A stretch of 64,000 bases of DNA from Lyophyllum atratum (GCA_014905825.1 JACGCN010000042.1:186001-250000); one strand, 5' to 3'; positions 20,923 to 33,364 are shown, counted from the first letter of the stretch. Translations and numbers: made by a program. Notes: generated from the sequence alone by a model not told the origin.

Positions 20923-22640
20923 CTACTGAGGAGCACCTCCGGCATTGGTTGCATATCTCTGATCCGGGGTACTGCCCGCACCAGTACGCGGGATATTATT
21001 TTGCTGTCCTTGGGCCGGATACTGTCCCGCTCCAGAACTTTGCCCATGCGGTGCATTCATGTCGGCGGCGGGATTCGACGTGTTCCCCGCACCGTATCCT
21101 TGATGCGGTGGAGCAGCATGACCTCCACCACCAGTCATATCCCTCTGATAACCTGCACCCGACCCTGCGCCTTCTCGAGCACCGGAGGCACCACCACCAC
21201 CCCCAACTCCTCCAACGTTACGGAATTCCTCATTGCGCTCGTACGAGGGAGCCGTGCTGTGGGTAAAAGTCGGAGCCTGTGTCGCTCCGTGGTCGTTCTG
21301 GCCCGGACGAGCGTCCAAGTTTGTCACAGCATCGTCGCGATGATGATGAGCAAGATTATCTCCAGGCTTATTTCCCGCACCGATATGCTCGCTGCCATAG
21401 CCCGCAGGCTGGTTGGTCTGGTGACCCTGGCCATGAATTTCGCCAGGTTGGGAAGGGGAGTCGAAGGCGCCATGCGATTGTGCGCCGACGTTCTGCCCCT
21501 TGTTGCGCTCGTGTACTGCTTCAGCAGCCGCACCTGCTAACCCCCCACCAGCGGCTCCACCGGCAGCTCCCGTGCTACGATCGTGCGACGGAGAAATGCC
21601 TGCATTAGCGTTGCGACCCATACTACCACCACCGTACTGAGCGTCGTATCCGGAAATTTCGGGACTTTGATGGGTCTGACGGTCAAGCCCTTGCGACTGC
21701 GGCTGACCTTCAAGAGGTTTCTGCGGATTATCCGTGCCAACGCCTGTACCTGTGCTTTGCGGAACGCGAGCCCCCTTCTCGCCTTCAAACCCTCCTGGCC
21801 AGTGCTCTCCATGCCCACCAGCAGCCGTCCCACCTCCTGGCTGCGTGCCAGCGTATGGGCCCGCACTTGTATATGGTCCCCCTTGCCCTGCGCCCGCGGT
21901 ACCGGCGGCCGGCATTTGCTGCGGGTCGTATGCATGACTAGTCCCACCTGGCTGTGTTGCGCCGGGAGTCTGCTGCGCAGCGTGACCTTGACCAGCCCCA
22001 CCTGACTGCGCCATGCCGGCGCCAGTAGCTGGTGTTGCGTAATCGTGTCCTTGAGTGGTGCCATAGCCAGTTGTCCCTGGTCCAGTTCCAGTCTGACCGT
22101 GGGCACCAGGAGCTTCGCCATGGGTACCAGGCGCACTTCTACCTTTCAACTTCGCCATACCCTGCTCAGTCTCTTCTCGACCACGGCGAACGATCTCCTC
22201 GTGCGCGGATCTTTGCTTCTGTGTGAAGGTGTCGATTGCGCCTAACGCGGTGCCTCTGATATTTTCGCCGACTCCTAGGTAGGTGGTGGAACCGTCAGAG
22301 ATCTGTTTGTCTGTTTAAGCCACGCGTTTCTATCTCACCATGAATAACCTCGACAACACCCCTGCGGAGGTTCTGTTAGCTTATTATTTCTGATATCGAG
22401 AGGCTCGACGTACTTGATCTTATCTTTCGTTCCAACTTGTCCCGGAGTCGCTCCGGCTTGTCCTGGTGTTGTTCCACCTTGTCCTTCTGTTGTTCCACCT
22501 TGTCCTGGTGCCGTCCCACCTTGTCCTGTTGCCGTCCCACCTTGTCCTGTTGTCGTACTTGCCGTATTGGTTGCACCATGGGCAGGGTCCACACGAGCAC
22601 CTGCAGTTGAAGTTTTGTTTTCTGTAGTGTTTGGATTCAT
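20923..22640 (-). CDS. Gly/Gln/His-rich hydrophilic protein, function unknown
   Basis: Three exons. Exon 1 starts MNPNTTENKTSTAGARVD at 22640 and carries six GQGGT-type heptad repeats. A short exon reads KGVVEVIHDKQ, and the last exon begins ISDGSTTYLGVGENIRGTAL and runs to the TAG at 20923. The product is about 510 residues. After a conserved charged segment (TFTQKQRSAHEEIVRRGREE) the rest is Gly-, Gln-, Ala- and His-rich, with QPGGTSHAYDP- and GYGAGNTSNP-like motifs and no hydrophobic core. The composition resembles fungal hydrophilin/LEA-like or stress-induced disordered proteins; that role is inferred from composition only. The GENIRGTALGAIDT block is the most likely conserved domain. Confidence 0.7.
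22432..22554 (-). repeat. 21-bp coding repeats (GQGGTxx heptads)
   Basis: Within exon 1 of the Gly-rich protein, six imperfect 21-bp units encode GQGGTAT, GQGGTAP, GQGGTTE, GQGGTTP, GQAGATP and GQVGT. Confidence 0.9.
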
Positions 22641-25248
22641 TGCGTGAAACTGTTTTGCACGACTTTGAGGTGAGATAGTCTGTTATAAAGGAATTCAAGG
22701 ACGCTCCCTCGGAATGAGCTCATGCTGTGCCGATAAATGACGTAGAAACTCCTGAGTGGAGGTGAAATCTGATAAGATGAGATAAGATTTTCATTACCTC
22801 GTAAATGCACTGAGAGATGAGCCAATCAACTCGCAAGATTCGTGAGTGATCAAAGATTCAGAAGGCCTGATAAAGAACACCCAAATTTGCAACGTCCTAT
22901 AAAAGGCTACCATATTTCGTGTCGGACCCTCATCTCTCTTTTGTCTCTCCTTTCTTTCCCATTTCTAGAACGACCCAACGCATCGTCTATGCTACTGGCG
23001 GGAATCCTGCGAGTCCCCACTACTCAGGTCGACCTATCTATCCCTCTTTGAGAGGCGTGAAGGCTCCGGAGTTGTGGCGGCCGCAAGGATTACCGCCTGG
23101 ACGCAAACGATGGGTTTGAACGTCGTGAGGTGGTCGTGGGTGACGGTGATACGCGCACATTGGCGCCAACGTTTCCCACTTTTTATTTCTTGAAGCTTCT
23201 ATCTTCGCGCACACCCTTGACGTGCAGATGCTTACTTGAAATCTATTCTTCTCGTCCCATGCTGACGTTCCTTGACGAATTGAACGAAACCATATGCATT
23301 TTTTCATATCAGCCTGTCCGCATAACTTACATTATGATATTGTATCCTCGTAAGTAAGTCAAGCGAGATTAAAGATTAAGGTTGCGCGAAGCATGTCGTC
23401 CGAACAGCTAGGGTGTGAATAGAGAAGTCCCTTGTTAGGGTCATTCTGAGACGTGGGTGTCCGCCGGTAAGGTCGAAACCCCTGTGTCCACAAACATACA
23501 TAGCCCCACACACTCCTCTCAGCAAAAATCCATGAAAGGAAAGCATGTGTGTATTGGGTGGCGGCTGCCGTCACGGAAGTCAAAAGATACAAGAGGACAG
23601 ATAGGAAATCCTTCTCGTTATCTTTGGTAATATCTAACGATAGTTTACCATTGCGGCGGTCGTGCCGAGTGCAGCGCCAGTAGCCTCGAAAGAGCAGGTA
23701 GCCAACGCATCTTAGTAGATCAACAGCCACTACTCCAACCCCCTGTGTCTAGGGTGATCAACCTGTCACCTCGCCGAACAGGCCAGTGTCGTTGGCCGCA
23801 CACACAGGTCACGAGAGAGGGTAAACGAGTTCCGCGAATTGAATTGAATGATTAGCATCTCCGCGCGCTCACGCGCCCACGTAAGCCTCAGTAAGTAATG
23901 GGAACACCCAGGTACCGAATACTTATCCAGATTTTCCTCAGATCGTTTCATCTCTTCTTTTTGAGAGAACAGACGGAATTCCAGACTTGGACCCCCGACG
24001 ACGGTGAAAATCTCTTGAGTACGTCTTGAAAAGCATCTAAGGTCAGTTGACAGCGGGAATGTTCAAATCACCCATCGACGACGATAGGGTAGTAGATGCC
24101 TCTTCGTACGGATGAAATATTTTGCAAGGAGAGGCAAGACAATAAGACAATCAGCATCAAGACGCATGATGAGAATATCCACATATCGCTTGAGTGATAG
24201 GCCGTGTGATTGGGGCGTTCAGTGAATTGGTATGTTTCAGACCCGTAGTCGAGAAAACATCATCCCCAGAACAGGGAAATCATGCCGGATGGCGACAGAA
24301 TATCGGATTTACTGTGGAAGTAGAGCCAAGCATATGTGAGGTTCTCGAACGACATACGTGACTCACTGAGCTACCATCCAATGAGGTCGCGTGGGGCAAG
24401 TAACAACTGCTGGGAAGATCAGTAACATGAGCGCTTCTTGGGGAAGTCATGCGAATCTGCGAGCTGAGAATGACGCACGATAGCCATTGCGCCAATGGAT
24501 CCGGAAGAGAGAAGTCATCGGCATGACGCACACCGTGGATACGTCAAATACGAGATGCTCGAGGGCCTCGAGCTATAATTCGCCGTTTCAACATTGACCT
24601 AGCAACCTAAAAAGGTAACGAGTAACGAGGTCAACGATTATCGGCTTAGTGATAATTAAGGGCTGAGCATCGCAAGACATGGCGTGCTGAGATCTGTTGA
24701 ACACCATACGGCAAGCGATATTAACAGCAATGACAAACGTCTTGCAGATGCACGTCGCCCGGCAGCGGCGTGAGAGGTGAAAACTCTTCATCTGACAGGA
24801 GAATATGGGGACAGCTTGATCCTGAGTAGCAACCCAGTCTGTTTTTCAGGATTGAAAAGCATGACAACTCGCAACGCAATCTCAATTGGAGTCCTCGTTG
24901 CAATATTGAAAAGCATGACAACTCGCAACGCAATCTCAATTGGAGTCCTCATTGCAATCATCAATAATCTTTTAGAGTTGACCTGAAACTCTACGAAACC
25001 GAAAGTTTAATCTCAGGGATGAAGAACAAAAGAATGATTGACCTTCTCGAATGCATCAGTCGCATATAATTCGTGGCAATACTCCTACGCCGGCGCGAGC
25101 ATCACAACCGCCATGGAAGGTAGTGGGAGCTGGCATGTGGCAAAGCGGCCCGCTAAGCTTGGCGCCGAGATCAGTTGTTTGCATGTCATTCGTTTGCCAA
25201 ACTCCTTCCAGCAAATTCCCTGTTCCTGAACGGTCACCTTGGGAGCTG
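22641..25248. other. 2.6-kb gene-poor stretch
   Basis: No gene could be supported on either strand. It contains a clear TATAAAAG motif at about 22899 with a CT-rich downstream region but no convincing frame, and a 54-bp tandem duplication at 24851-24958. The left edge should hold the promoter of the Gly-rich protein and the right edge that of ELP6. Confidence 0.5.
24851..24958. repeat. 54-bp tandem duplication, 2 units
   Basis: ATTGAAAAGCATGACAACTC and the following 34 bases occur at 24851-24904 and again at 24905-24958, with one substitution (CGTTGCAAT versus CATTGCAAT). Confidence 0.95.
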
Positions 25249-26127
25249 ATGCTGTCGCCTTTCGACTTACCAGATGGGATCCTTCTACTGATCACTGACG
25301 AATTGGCATCTCCGGCCGACTTCCTTCTTCACCGAGTTCTGATATCGCACGTCAAGGAAACAAGAAACTCGGAAAGCGTCATTCTTTCTGTTTCTGAAGG
25401 GATAGAACGATGGAAAGCGATAGCTGCAAAATCTGTATGTTCTCATAACTTTCCAAGAAGGCGGCGGTAGGACTCATGGGAGAACCAGAATGCGAATTTG
25501 TCACAGCACATGAGCTCGGGCACGGTCAACTTCATCGATGTTATGTCCCATGTGCGATCTTCCCTTGATTCTGGCCAGCCAAGTTTGCGTCCCCTGTTGA
25601 ATCTCATAAAAGCCCCGCTTCAATCTGAACACGGACCTCTCTTGGTCATCCTTGACGACATAACTTCACTCCAATGGATTGGCTTCTCTCTTCTCGATAT
25701 CAGCCGGTTTACCCGGTCTCTTTGTGGAGTGTGTAGGAAGGTTCGTGACCTTTTTCAAGAAACCCCCCTTGATGTCAAGATTGAATTTCTCTTCCCAGGC
25801 TAACGCAACTCTGATCATTCGACACCACAATGTAACTCCTGAGGAACCAGACGACATTTTTCGCCACTTGCTACACCTTTGCACGTATCACATGGAAGTT
25901 CGCCCCTTGTCGAGTGGGCGGAGCGGTTCTGTCAGTGGAGAGGTATGATCATTTGCATTTGAGCTTGAAAACCCATTGATGTTCCCTGGCAGGTTGCGCT
26001 TCATCCCGGGATGAGCACCCCCTCGTCTGGGGTCAAGTTGATCCCAAGAAGCTCGGCCATCCAATACCGCCTTACAGACACTGGCGCCGTCTTCTTCGAC
26101 AGGGGCACTAGCGGGGGTGTCCTATAA
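25249..26127 (+). CDS. ELP6: Elongator complex subunit 6
   Basis: Four exons, 25249-25434, 25471-25740, 25799-25942 and 25993-26127, all in phase 0, giving 244 residues. The sequence follows the RecA-like fold of Elp6: MLSPFDLPDGILLLITDELA at the start, LLVILDDITSLQWIGFSLLD in the Walker-B-like position, DISRFTRSLCGVC, NATLIIRHHNVTPEEPDDIF, HLLHLCTYHMEVRPLSSGRS, and IQYRLTDTGAVFFDRGTSGG at the end. Elp4/5/6 form a hexameric ring in Elongator that supports modification of wobble uridines in tRNA anticodons. As is usual for the family, there is no proper P-loop. The first intron is only 36 nt. Confidence 0.88.
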
Positions 26128-26421
26128 TCGCAGGATCTCGCGTTCTACACTGCGCCTGCTCTTGTTTTTCTCCATTCCCTTTTACACGCGTAGAGCACAT
26201 GACAAACACGTGATGTTTAAATGAGTCGACGACTCGAGACCCAAAACACGCTGCAATGTTAAGCGCCCGCGAATTCCCTCCCTGACTCGAGTTCGGGCGT
26301 CTTGGGAGCTTTGAATTCCGCCCGCGGGTCCGCAGGTGCGGACCCTAAAGTCGTGGTGCAGATCTACTTAAACCAGAGCGACAATAGGCGCTGAAGGCCC
26401 ATTCTTCCACTCTTCCACATT

Positions 26422-29137
26422 ATGCACCGCCGTTTTACGTCCTTGGTGAAGAATGCACCTCGTCCCGTCATCAACGATGGAGGAAGCTTCCGCGATGACG
26501 AATCGCAAGTGGCACCCACCGTTCGCGACGACGAGGCGCTACCAACACCTTCGCTCAAGGTAAAGCGAGTCGATCATTACTATAGTAAATGGGCGAAGGC
26601 TTGGAAATATCGCGTAAGCGCACCCTGGCTAGAATGCCGCCTCGTTGATTGACCTTTCTTTCGCGATGTAGAACATGAGCTCGAAGGTGACGGTGGAAAC
26701 GATCCCACTCTTACAGACCGGGACTAACGACCCTTGGAAAGACGTCTCCTTTGTGTGAGTGATATTAGCTTTTGTAAAGTCACCCAACGTTTAAAACGAC
26801 GCCTGTCATGTAGCGTCGTGCGAAAGGTACCAAAGGAGGAGTATCAGGAGCCGACCTTCAGGATTATTGTCAAAAGCGGGTACATTGTAAAAGCCTGCCA
26901 AGACGTTATCAAGACCTGGCCTGGAATCTCGTGGAATGCTGAACCGCTTGAGGTAGGCGATTACCTTCCGTTCTAAACATGATACTCAAGTGTGGTCTCG
27001 GTAGCTCGATCCGGAGATGTTTATAACCTTCTTCGACAACTTCATCGAGTACCGCGATACACTCGCTGAGAAGAAGCAGAAGACCGAACGCGAGACTCAT
27101 GTACTTTCATCCGTTAATTTGCTTCTCTCCACTCTGTCGACGGACTACCGTACAACGCTTACCACGATCGATCGCTTCAAAGCGCATGGAGAAATCACGT
27201 TCGACCTCCTGTACGCACTTCTCGTCCCCCGCACCGTCTTCGTAGCGAGTTGCGCCGTCACTGGCAATCCGCGGTTGTTCAACCTGGTTTCGTTCCTGCG
27301 TACGTTAGTGGATGGAAAGCTCGCCTACCAGCTGTCCTGCGAGAGCTACGACCTAGTCGATAGTCACACGCAAAAGAAGGCCAATGTCGGCAAGGTCCAT
27401 ACAATGATTCTCCTTCATTCCTTCAAGGGTACGGCGAAAATTCAGGACCTGGATGCCTACCCTTTGAAATACCACCCTGAGCCGGAGAAACTACGGGCAG
27501 CCCTCTTGCAACGAGGCAAGAAATGGATGGGAATGATTGGTGTGCACCATATGCAGTATGATGGCATCGCCGCACTCAAGCGCGGAGACAAGATCGCGAA
27601 GCACAATGTAACTTGTTGTGCATTATCACTCTTTTTTCTCTCTGACCAAGTCTTCGTAGGTGACTGGTCGAATTATGATTGACAGAGGTGATTCATTTTC
27701 TACTGAGACTCCATGTACGACTCACTGATATCACCTAAGCTACGTTCCGCCGGTTGAACCCCAACTACCAATTCCCCATCAGTAATTCTCCAATCAACCT
27801 GCCCTTCCAACCCGCAAATGTGCCCTTCCCGCCTCAATACTCGACAGAATCTTTCCAAAATACGCTCCAAAATCCGGCGAGGAACGCCCCGCCAATGCCG
27901 CTTCAGATGCTCCCCAACAAGTGCCGTATGGAGTGCCTTGGCAAAGTCCGTATGGCAATGGTTAGTACCGATATTTCTCACCTCTTCATAACCTCACGCC
28001 ATCTCTCTGTAGGTACATTAGTGCAATCGACCCCAAATGATGACGACGCTGACGCAGAGCTGACGGACGACGATCTTATTCTAACGTCCACAGTTGTGTA
28101 CGGCTTCAGTCTATCCGATAAGATCTGGTGTAAGCAAGCCATTTCGTGCTCTTTCCACTTCTTTTGAGTGACTCACACAACAATTTAGTTGAATTCGATA
28201 TCGACAAGGTCCGACCTGTGGATTGGAACGAAGATGCTTTCGCCAACCTGGTCCTCCCATCAGCCCACAAGGACCTCCTGCGTTCTCTTGTCGAGGCCCA
28301 CCACCGCGAACTTGGCTTCGATGACTTCATCAAAGGGAAGGGGCATGGGCTCGTCATCAACCTGTTTGGGCCGCCGGGAGTTGGTAGGTTTACCCTTACA
28401 CAGCATCCTGGCAAGTCGGAACTTATCTCTTGGCGCAGGCAAAACTTTCTCGGCGGAGGCCACGAGTGAGCACGTCAAGCGCCCGCTTTACGTCATTGGC
28501 GGTGGCGACCTTGGGACTAGAGCATCTGACTTGGATGCTGCTCTAGAACGCATCTTTGACGTTGCCACTGCTTGGAAAGCTATTGTATTGATCGATGAGG
28601 TAAGTCATACTTCGACGATGGGTAACGAAGTACTGAAATACTCTACAGGCTGATGTCTTCCTTGAGGAGCGTTCGCTGCACGATCTGGAGCGCAACGCCA
28701 TGGTCGCTGTCTTGTAAGTACACATCCTCCTCTATGTCGATATTGTACTGAAATATCTTCCATCTAGCCTTCGCCACGTCGAATACTACCGCGGCATACT
28801 CTTCTTGACCACCAACCGCGTCCAAGCCTTCGATGGCGCCTTCCTCTCCCGCATCCACGTCGCCCTCCACTTCCGCGAACTCAGCCAGGCGTCGAAGGAG
28901 CAAGTCTGGACAGCCTTCATCGCGAAGCTCGGCGCCTCGGACATCCTCACACCCGAGCAGATCACCGAGCTTGCCAGCCGTGACATCAATGGTCGTCAAA
29001 TTAAGAATGCTGCGCGCACTGCGCAGTCGCTGGCCATTGGCCGGGGCGAGCCGATCGAGTACCAACATTTCATTGACACACTGGACGCGATGGCAGAGTT
29101 CACGAAGGAGTTTAAGGTTTTGAAGAAGGATCACTGA
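26422..29137 (+). CDS. Fungal AAA-type ATPase with N-terminal DUF7025-like region
   Basis: At least ten exons. MHRRFTSLVKNAP at 26422 starts a charged N-terminal part. A DUF7025-like region follows (VDHYYSKWAKAWKYR, SYDLVDSHTQKKANVG, LQRGKKWMGMIGVHHMQYDG). The C-terminal AAA core has Walker A GPPGVGKT, split by an intron after the second Val-Gly; Walker B AIVLIDEADVFLEERS, also split by an intron; an ILFLTTNR sensor-1 strand; and a lid region with RDINGRQIKNAARTAQSLA. These large AAA ATPases are abundant in fungi; their substrates are mostly unknown, and the group is related to mitochondrial Bcs1/AFG1-like ATPases only through the ATPase core. All catalytic residues appear present, so it should be an active ATPase. 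Confidence 0.85.
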
Positions 29138-29503
29138 ACGATCGAGAATCAGGTGTCGATGGACCCTTTGTACTTCGAATACCAAAATGTTCGCTCTTGT
29201 ATGTAAACCACACGTGTACTATTATCTTTTGAATAGTGGCCCCTCGTGTTGCTCGGATATGAACTCTTTATGGACGTCAAAAGGATTCCGATATGGAGCG
29301 CTGGGCCCTGGCCAACAAAGGCAGTCGTCGGTGAATGAAATCTCTATATAAAAGTCATGGGCCATCACCTTGTATCGGCGTTCCGAGCACCCTGCTAAAC
29401 GTTTTCAACGCTGCCCATTACACTGCAATAACAGGTGAGTACTATTCTTCATGGCGCGCCGCGGACACGGTTCTGAATTGATGATAGTAGAAGTCAGTCG
29501 AAT

Positions 29504-30658
29504 ATGACACAGACGCTGAAGGGCACGTTGCCGGTTGGAAGTACCAACAACCTCGAAGCGATCAGCATCATAAACCTTCCGCAAGAAATCTTCTGCGAGA
29601 TCCTCGCAGTTGTGTATGGTGATTATGGTGATGGCGATCGACGTGTCTACGCATCGGTTCTTCTCTCGCATGTTTGCACCTATTGGCGCGATATCGTCCT
29701 CGATCTTCCTTGGCTCTGGGAGAAGGTCTCAATCACCAAGTACGACCACGAGGTTCTGACGGACGTATTTCTTCGGTCCAAGGGCCGTCCGCTCGACATT
29801 TGCGTCTGCTTCCCCAATCCCACCCCAGAAGGCGCGACTTTCAGACTGTGGAAAACGCTTATTGCACTTGGTTCGGAAATGTGGCGAGTCCACACTCTCA
29901 CGATATCCGCATTCAATGCGGTATACAAGCTGATAGGCAACGCCTTCGGCAACCAGATAAAGACGCCTCTGTTGACACACCTGACGCTCCGGTCGCTCGA
30001 AAAAGACCGCGACCTAAAAGGAGAATGTCTATCTCTGGTACCAATGACCTTCGAACACAATGTCATCACCCACCTTGCTGTCGAGGGAGTTGCGCCTCCA
30101 TCCATTGATTTAAGCAAGGTCAAGACCTTGATTATCAAACGCCTCGGTACGCGATCGATGGATGGCCGCTTTCCTGCAGAGAATGCACTGGAAAGACTGT
30201 ACATGTCCTCCAACGACGTCTTCCCATGGAGAGGAATGACGGTGATCCCGAGGCTGGCGCACGTCACATTGGACAGACAGTACCCCTTTTCCTTCAGCAA
30301 TTCGAGTTGGATAACACCAGCTTTGACGAGCCTGACAATATCTCACCCGTCCGTCGCCAACTGGGACGACTGGCAGCGCTGCCTGTCCCGACCCCCGCAT
30401 CCCCCGAGATTTGCGACGCTCAAGACTTTGACTCTCGCGCATTGCGATACGGAGCAGATGGCGCAATGCCTCGATCTGAGGGCACTTATACAGGCCACCC
30501 CCGAGCTGACAAAGTTGAAATTCAAGGAAGCCCTTCCCGAGCCTGTTTTAAAAATTTACACACAGTGTCCGTGGGGGTGGCCGCATCTGACTGATATTTA
30601 TGTCGGAGGAGTCACGATGAAGGATGAAGTTACGATTGCAGCCTGTTGGAAATTCTAG
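29504..30658 (+). CDS. F-box-like protein (F-box 1)
   Basis: An intronless 384-residue frame. The N-terminal F-box-like motif is INLPQEIFCEILAVVYGDYG followed by ASVLLSHVCTYWRDIVLDLP and LWEKVSI, the usual basidiomycete F-box pattern of Leu-Pro, Ile-Phe, Val-Cys-xx-Trp and Pro-x-Leu-Trp. The rest is a degenerate leucine-rich-repeat-like array (LLTHLTLRSLEKD, LAHVTLDRQYPFSFS, LTSLTISHP, LKTLTLAHCD). Such proteins are predicted substrate adaptors of SCF ubiquitin ligases. The target is unknown. The stop comes soon after VTIAACWKF. Confidence 0.8.
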   Translation: MTQTLKGTLPVGSTNNLEAISIINLPQEIFCEILAVVYGDYGDGDRRVYASVLLSHVCTYWRDIVLDLPWLWEKVSITKYDHEVLTDVFLRSKGRPLDICVCFPNPTPEGATFRLWKTLIALGSEMWRVHTLTISAFNAVYKLIGNAFGNQIKTPLLTHLTLRSLEKDRDLKGECLSLVPMTFEHNVITHLAVEGVAPPSIDLSKVKTLIIKRLGTRSMDGRFPAENALERLYMSSNDVFPWRGMTVIPRLAHVTLDRQYPFSFSNSSWITPALTSLTISHPSVANWDDWQRCLSRPPHPPRFATLKTLTLAHCDTEQMAQCLDLRALIQATPELTKLKFKEALPEPVLKIYTQCPWGWPHLTDIYVGGVTMKDEVTIAACWKF

Positions 30659-31283
30659 AAGGCGATGAGGGAGAGACTCCAAGGCATCTTTTAGGCAGCA
30701 TTTCCGGGCCCGAGTTGCACTGTGCCGACCGCCACTTGGCTGCCACCATTTCAGAAGGACTGTTGCACAGAAGGTGATCGGTGACGGTACGAATACCATA
30801 TATTACGACAAATATTGTGCTTGATGCGACTGCTCTTGATTCAAATACGAGGCGCAAAAAATATTTTAGACCATGTCCATAGGTAGAGGAAGTGTTTTGA
30901 ATGACCTGTAGCCTGCCAAGGAATTGAGTTATGAATAATTGAAATTCAAAGCAACGAATGCTTGAGAAAACTTGCTAAACCAACCAGATTTACATAAAAT
31001 CCATAAATCATAGTTCAGGCAAGATGAGTGAATACGAGTCATCTTACAACAGGCATACAAGTTGCGTGCGTGCGAGCGTTGACGTTGACATTGAAGTGTT
31101 GAAATGCCGATGGCAAGCATGAGGCCGGAGTCACGAGGAAGATCCGGTTCCGTTGACGGAGCCGAAATCCGATCAACAAAATCCGGCAAACTCCGAGCAT
31201 GGCGGATGTTGAGCAAACCTAGAATCTTTTCCTCCAGCCTCGTCCATCCCTCTCGCCAACCTCCTCAAGACTATCCGACCAAA
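30659..31283. other. Intergenic, upstream of ribosomal protein eL8
   Basis: 3' flank of F-box 1, then the eL8 promoter. No separate gene supported. Confidence 0.5.
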
Positions 31284-32566
31284 ATGGTGAGCTTTCAACG
31301 TTCGCGGCGACGAGCTCTAGCATTGGCAGTTCGAAATCTCAAAATCGATAGAATATGAGATGGATGGCAAGTTTTCCGTTCGGATGACCTTTCGAGCAAG
31401 TTTAAACTAATCGACTTTATAGGACTGCCCCAGCAACTCTATGAAAACGGATATCTTCCGATATTCTTACTAGAGAACGGAGCCGTATAGGCGATGATGT
31501 TACTTTTATGCTGGGTCGTGTTGCACTTGTGCGCACGACGCTAGAGCTCCGAGGCGCAATGTCAACTTTTTAGTTCCATTGTTAACGTCTCGTCTCAATG
31601 ACCAGCCCAAGGCCAAAACCGGAACTGGCAAGAAGCCCGCTGCCGCTCCTTTCGGCGCCAGCAAGCCCACTAAGGCCAAGAAGAACCCTCTCTTCGAGTC
31701 CCACCCCAAGAACTTCGGTATCGGTGCGTAGTAATTGGGCTGTTTAAAATCTTAAGGTTTGACACGGAATGCAGGCCAGGACATCCGCCCCAAGACTGAC
31801 CTCACCCGTTTCGTCAAATGGCCCGAATATGTCCGTCTTCAGCGCCAGAAGGTTATCCTCCACCAGCGTCTCAAGGTTCCCCCTGCGATCGCTCAATTCT
31901 CCCACACCCTGGACAAGAACACTGCTACCCAACTGTTCAAGCTCCTGAACAAGTACCGCCCTGAGGACAAGCAGGAGAAGAAGGCTCGTCTTGAGGCTAC
32001 AGCCGCTGCTGCTGCCGAGAACAAGGACGCCAAGGTTCGTCAGCGCTATAGACATCCATTTGCTCTGTCTCATTAGTTGGTGCAGGACTCCAAGAAGCCC
32101 CTCTTCGTGAAATACGGTCTCAACCACGCCGTTGCCCTCGTTGAGGCTAAGAAGGCGTCCCTCGTCGTCATCGCCCACGATGTTGACCCCATCGAGCTCG
32201 TCGTCTTCCTCCCCGCCCTCTGCCGCAAGATGGGTGTCCCATACGTCATAGTCAAGGGCAAGGCCCGTCTCGGCACAGTCGTCCACAAGAAGACCGCTGC
32301 CGTCCTCGCCCTCCAGGACGTCAAGAGCGAGGACCAGCGCGAGCTCGCTACCCTCGTCTCTGCCGCCAAGGCTAACTTGTACGTTGCGACATATTATTCG
32401 ACGCCGTCGTGTATACTCATTGTCTTTTCGTAGCAACGACAAGTACGAGGACCAGCGCCGCCAGTGGGGTGGAGGTCTCCGTGGCAACAAGTCGACTGCC
32501 ATGCTCCGCAAGCGTGCCAAGGCCTCCGGCCAGAGCATCAGCGCTGCTGCCATCCAGAAGCTCTAA
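31284..32566 (+). CDS. RPL8: 60S ribosomal protein eL8 (L7Ae family)
   Basis: Five exons. Exon 1 is probably only the ATG at 31284-31286, followed by a 319-nt first intron. The other exons are 31606-31723, 31775-32034, 32086-32378 and 32434-32566. The protein starts [16 protein letters not shown] and has [20 protein letters not shown], the RNA-binding L7Ae core ([51 protein letters not shown]) and the basic C-terminus [20 protein letters not shown]. It is a structural part of the large ribosomal subunit. A bare-ATG first exon is common in ribosomal protein genes. Codon use is strongly biased to C-ending codons (GCC, AAG, CTC), as expected for high expression. Confidence 0.93.
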
Positions 32567-33364
32567 GAGCGTCCTGTACTTTGGCGGTGGTCGTTGTGGG
32601 TTTAGGAGTTAAAAGGCGGGCTGATGTAGTCTTGATCTGCTATCGTCGTTATGTCATAGGATTTATGCTATCCGTTATGCACCTTGGCTTCATGCTTCCT
32701 TATGCAGTGCGCTCGCATGTCGTCAATGTATTTCTGATCATGGACGCGTGTAAGTGATGTGAATTGTGATGCATTCAGGGTAGTGACAAGGGTTACTAAT
32801 ACTGCGTAATTTTGAGTAAGTAATTCTGTTTTTGGTATGTGGTGGTGGCATTCCGACCACAGACCATCATACACGGATTCGGCCATGACCACAGTGACAT
32901 ACGAACTGGCCCACCATCGGAGTTGACGCGTACTCGGCTAGGCCAGTCCACTCCGTACAGAGAAAAGGTTTAGGTGCAGGTAATTCTCATCCTCCATCTA
33001 CCAGACGCCATGGGAGCGCTCAATGTTTCATTCGGGCCCTTGAAGTGTTCGGGATCAACCATCTGTGGAGTTGTGGCCGACTGACTTCCCTGAAAGGTTC
33101 GGTCAATTGGCCAGCAACGTCAGGCCACACTCCCGTCAAGACAATGGTCGACGATGTTGGCCAGAGCTACTGCTGCGCAGGTTATAAAACTGGCACCGAA
33201 GCGTTAAGTTTGTTACAAACGTCCTTGGAACTTCCCCATTCAACTTGACGTGGACAGGAACCGCTTCTGTCATAGTACAAATCTCTTACATTTCTCGGAA
33301 CTCACTAAACGTAAGGCGCCACTATATACTACACATTCTTACTACTAACAAAAGCCATAAACAG
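32567..33364. other. Intergenic, no gene seen
   Basis: 3' flank of eL8 and promoter of F-box 2. The F-box 2 frame stays open upstream of its ATG to about 33245, but without recognisable content. Confidence 0.5.

Noticed and set aside
20845..22005. Long plus-strand frames opposite the Gly-rich gene
   Set aside because: Their composition mirrors the antisense of Gly/Gln/His codons; the minus-strand gene has proper start, introns and stop.
31287..31605. snoRNA in the first intron of eL8
   Set aside because: The intron is long enough and has a GATGATG C-box-like run near 31493, but no CTGA box at a suitable distance and no terminal stem.
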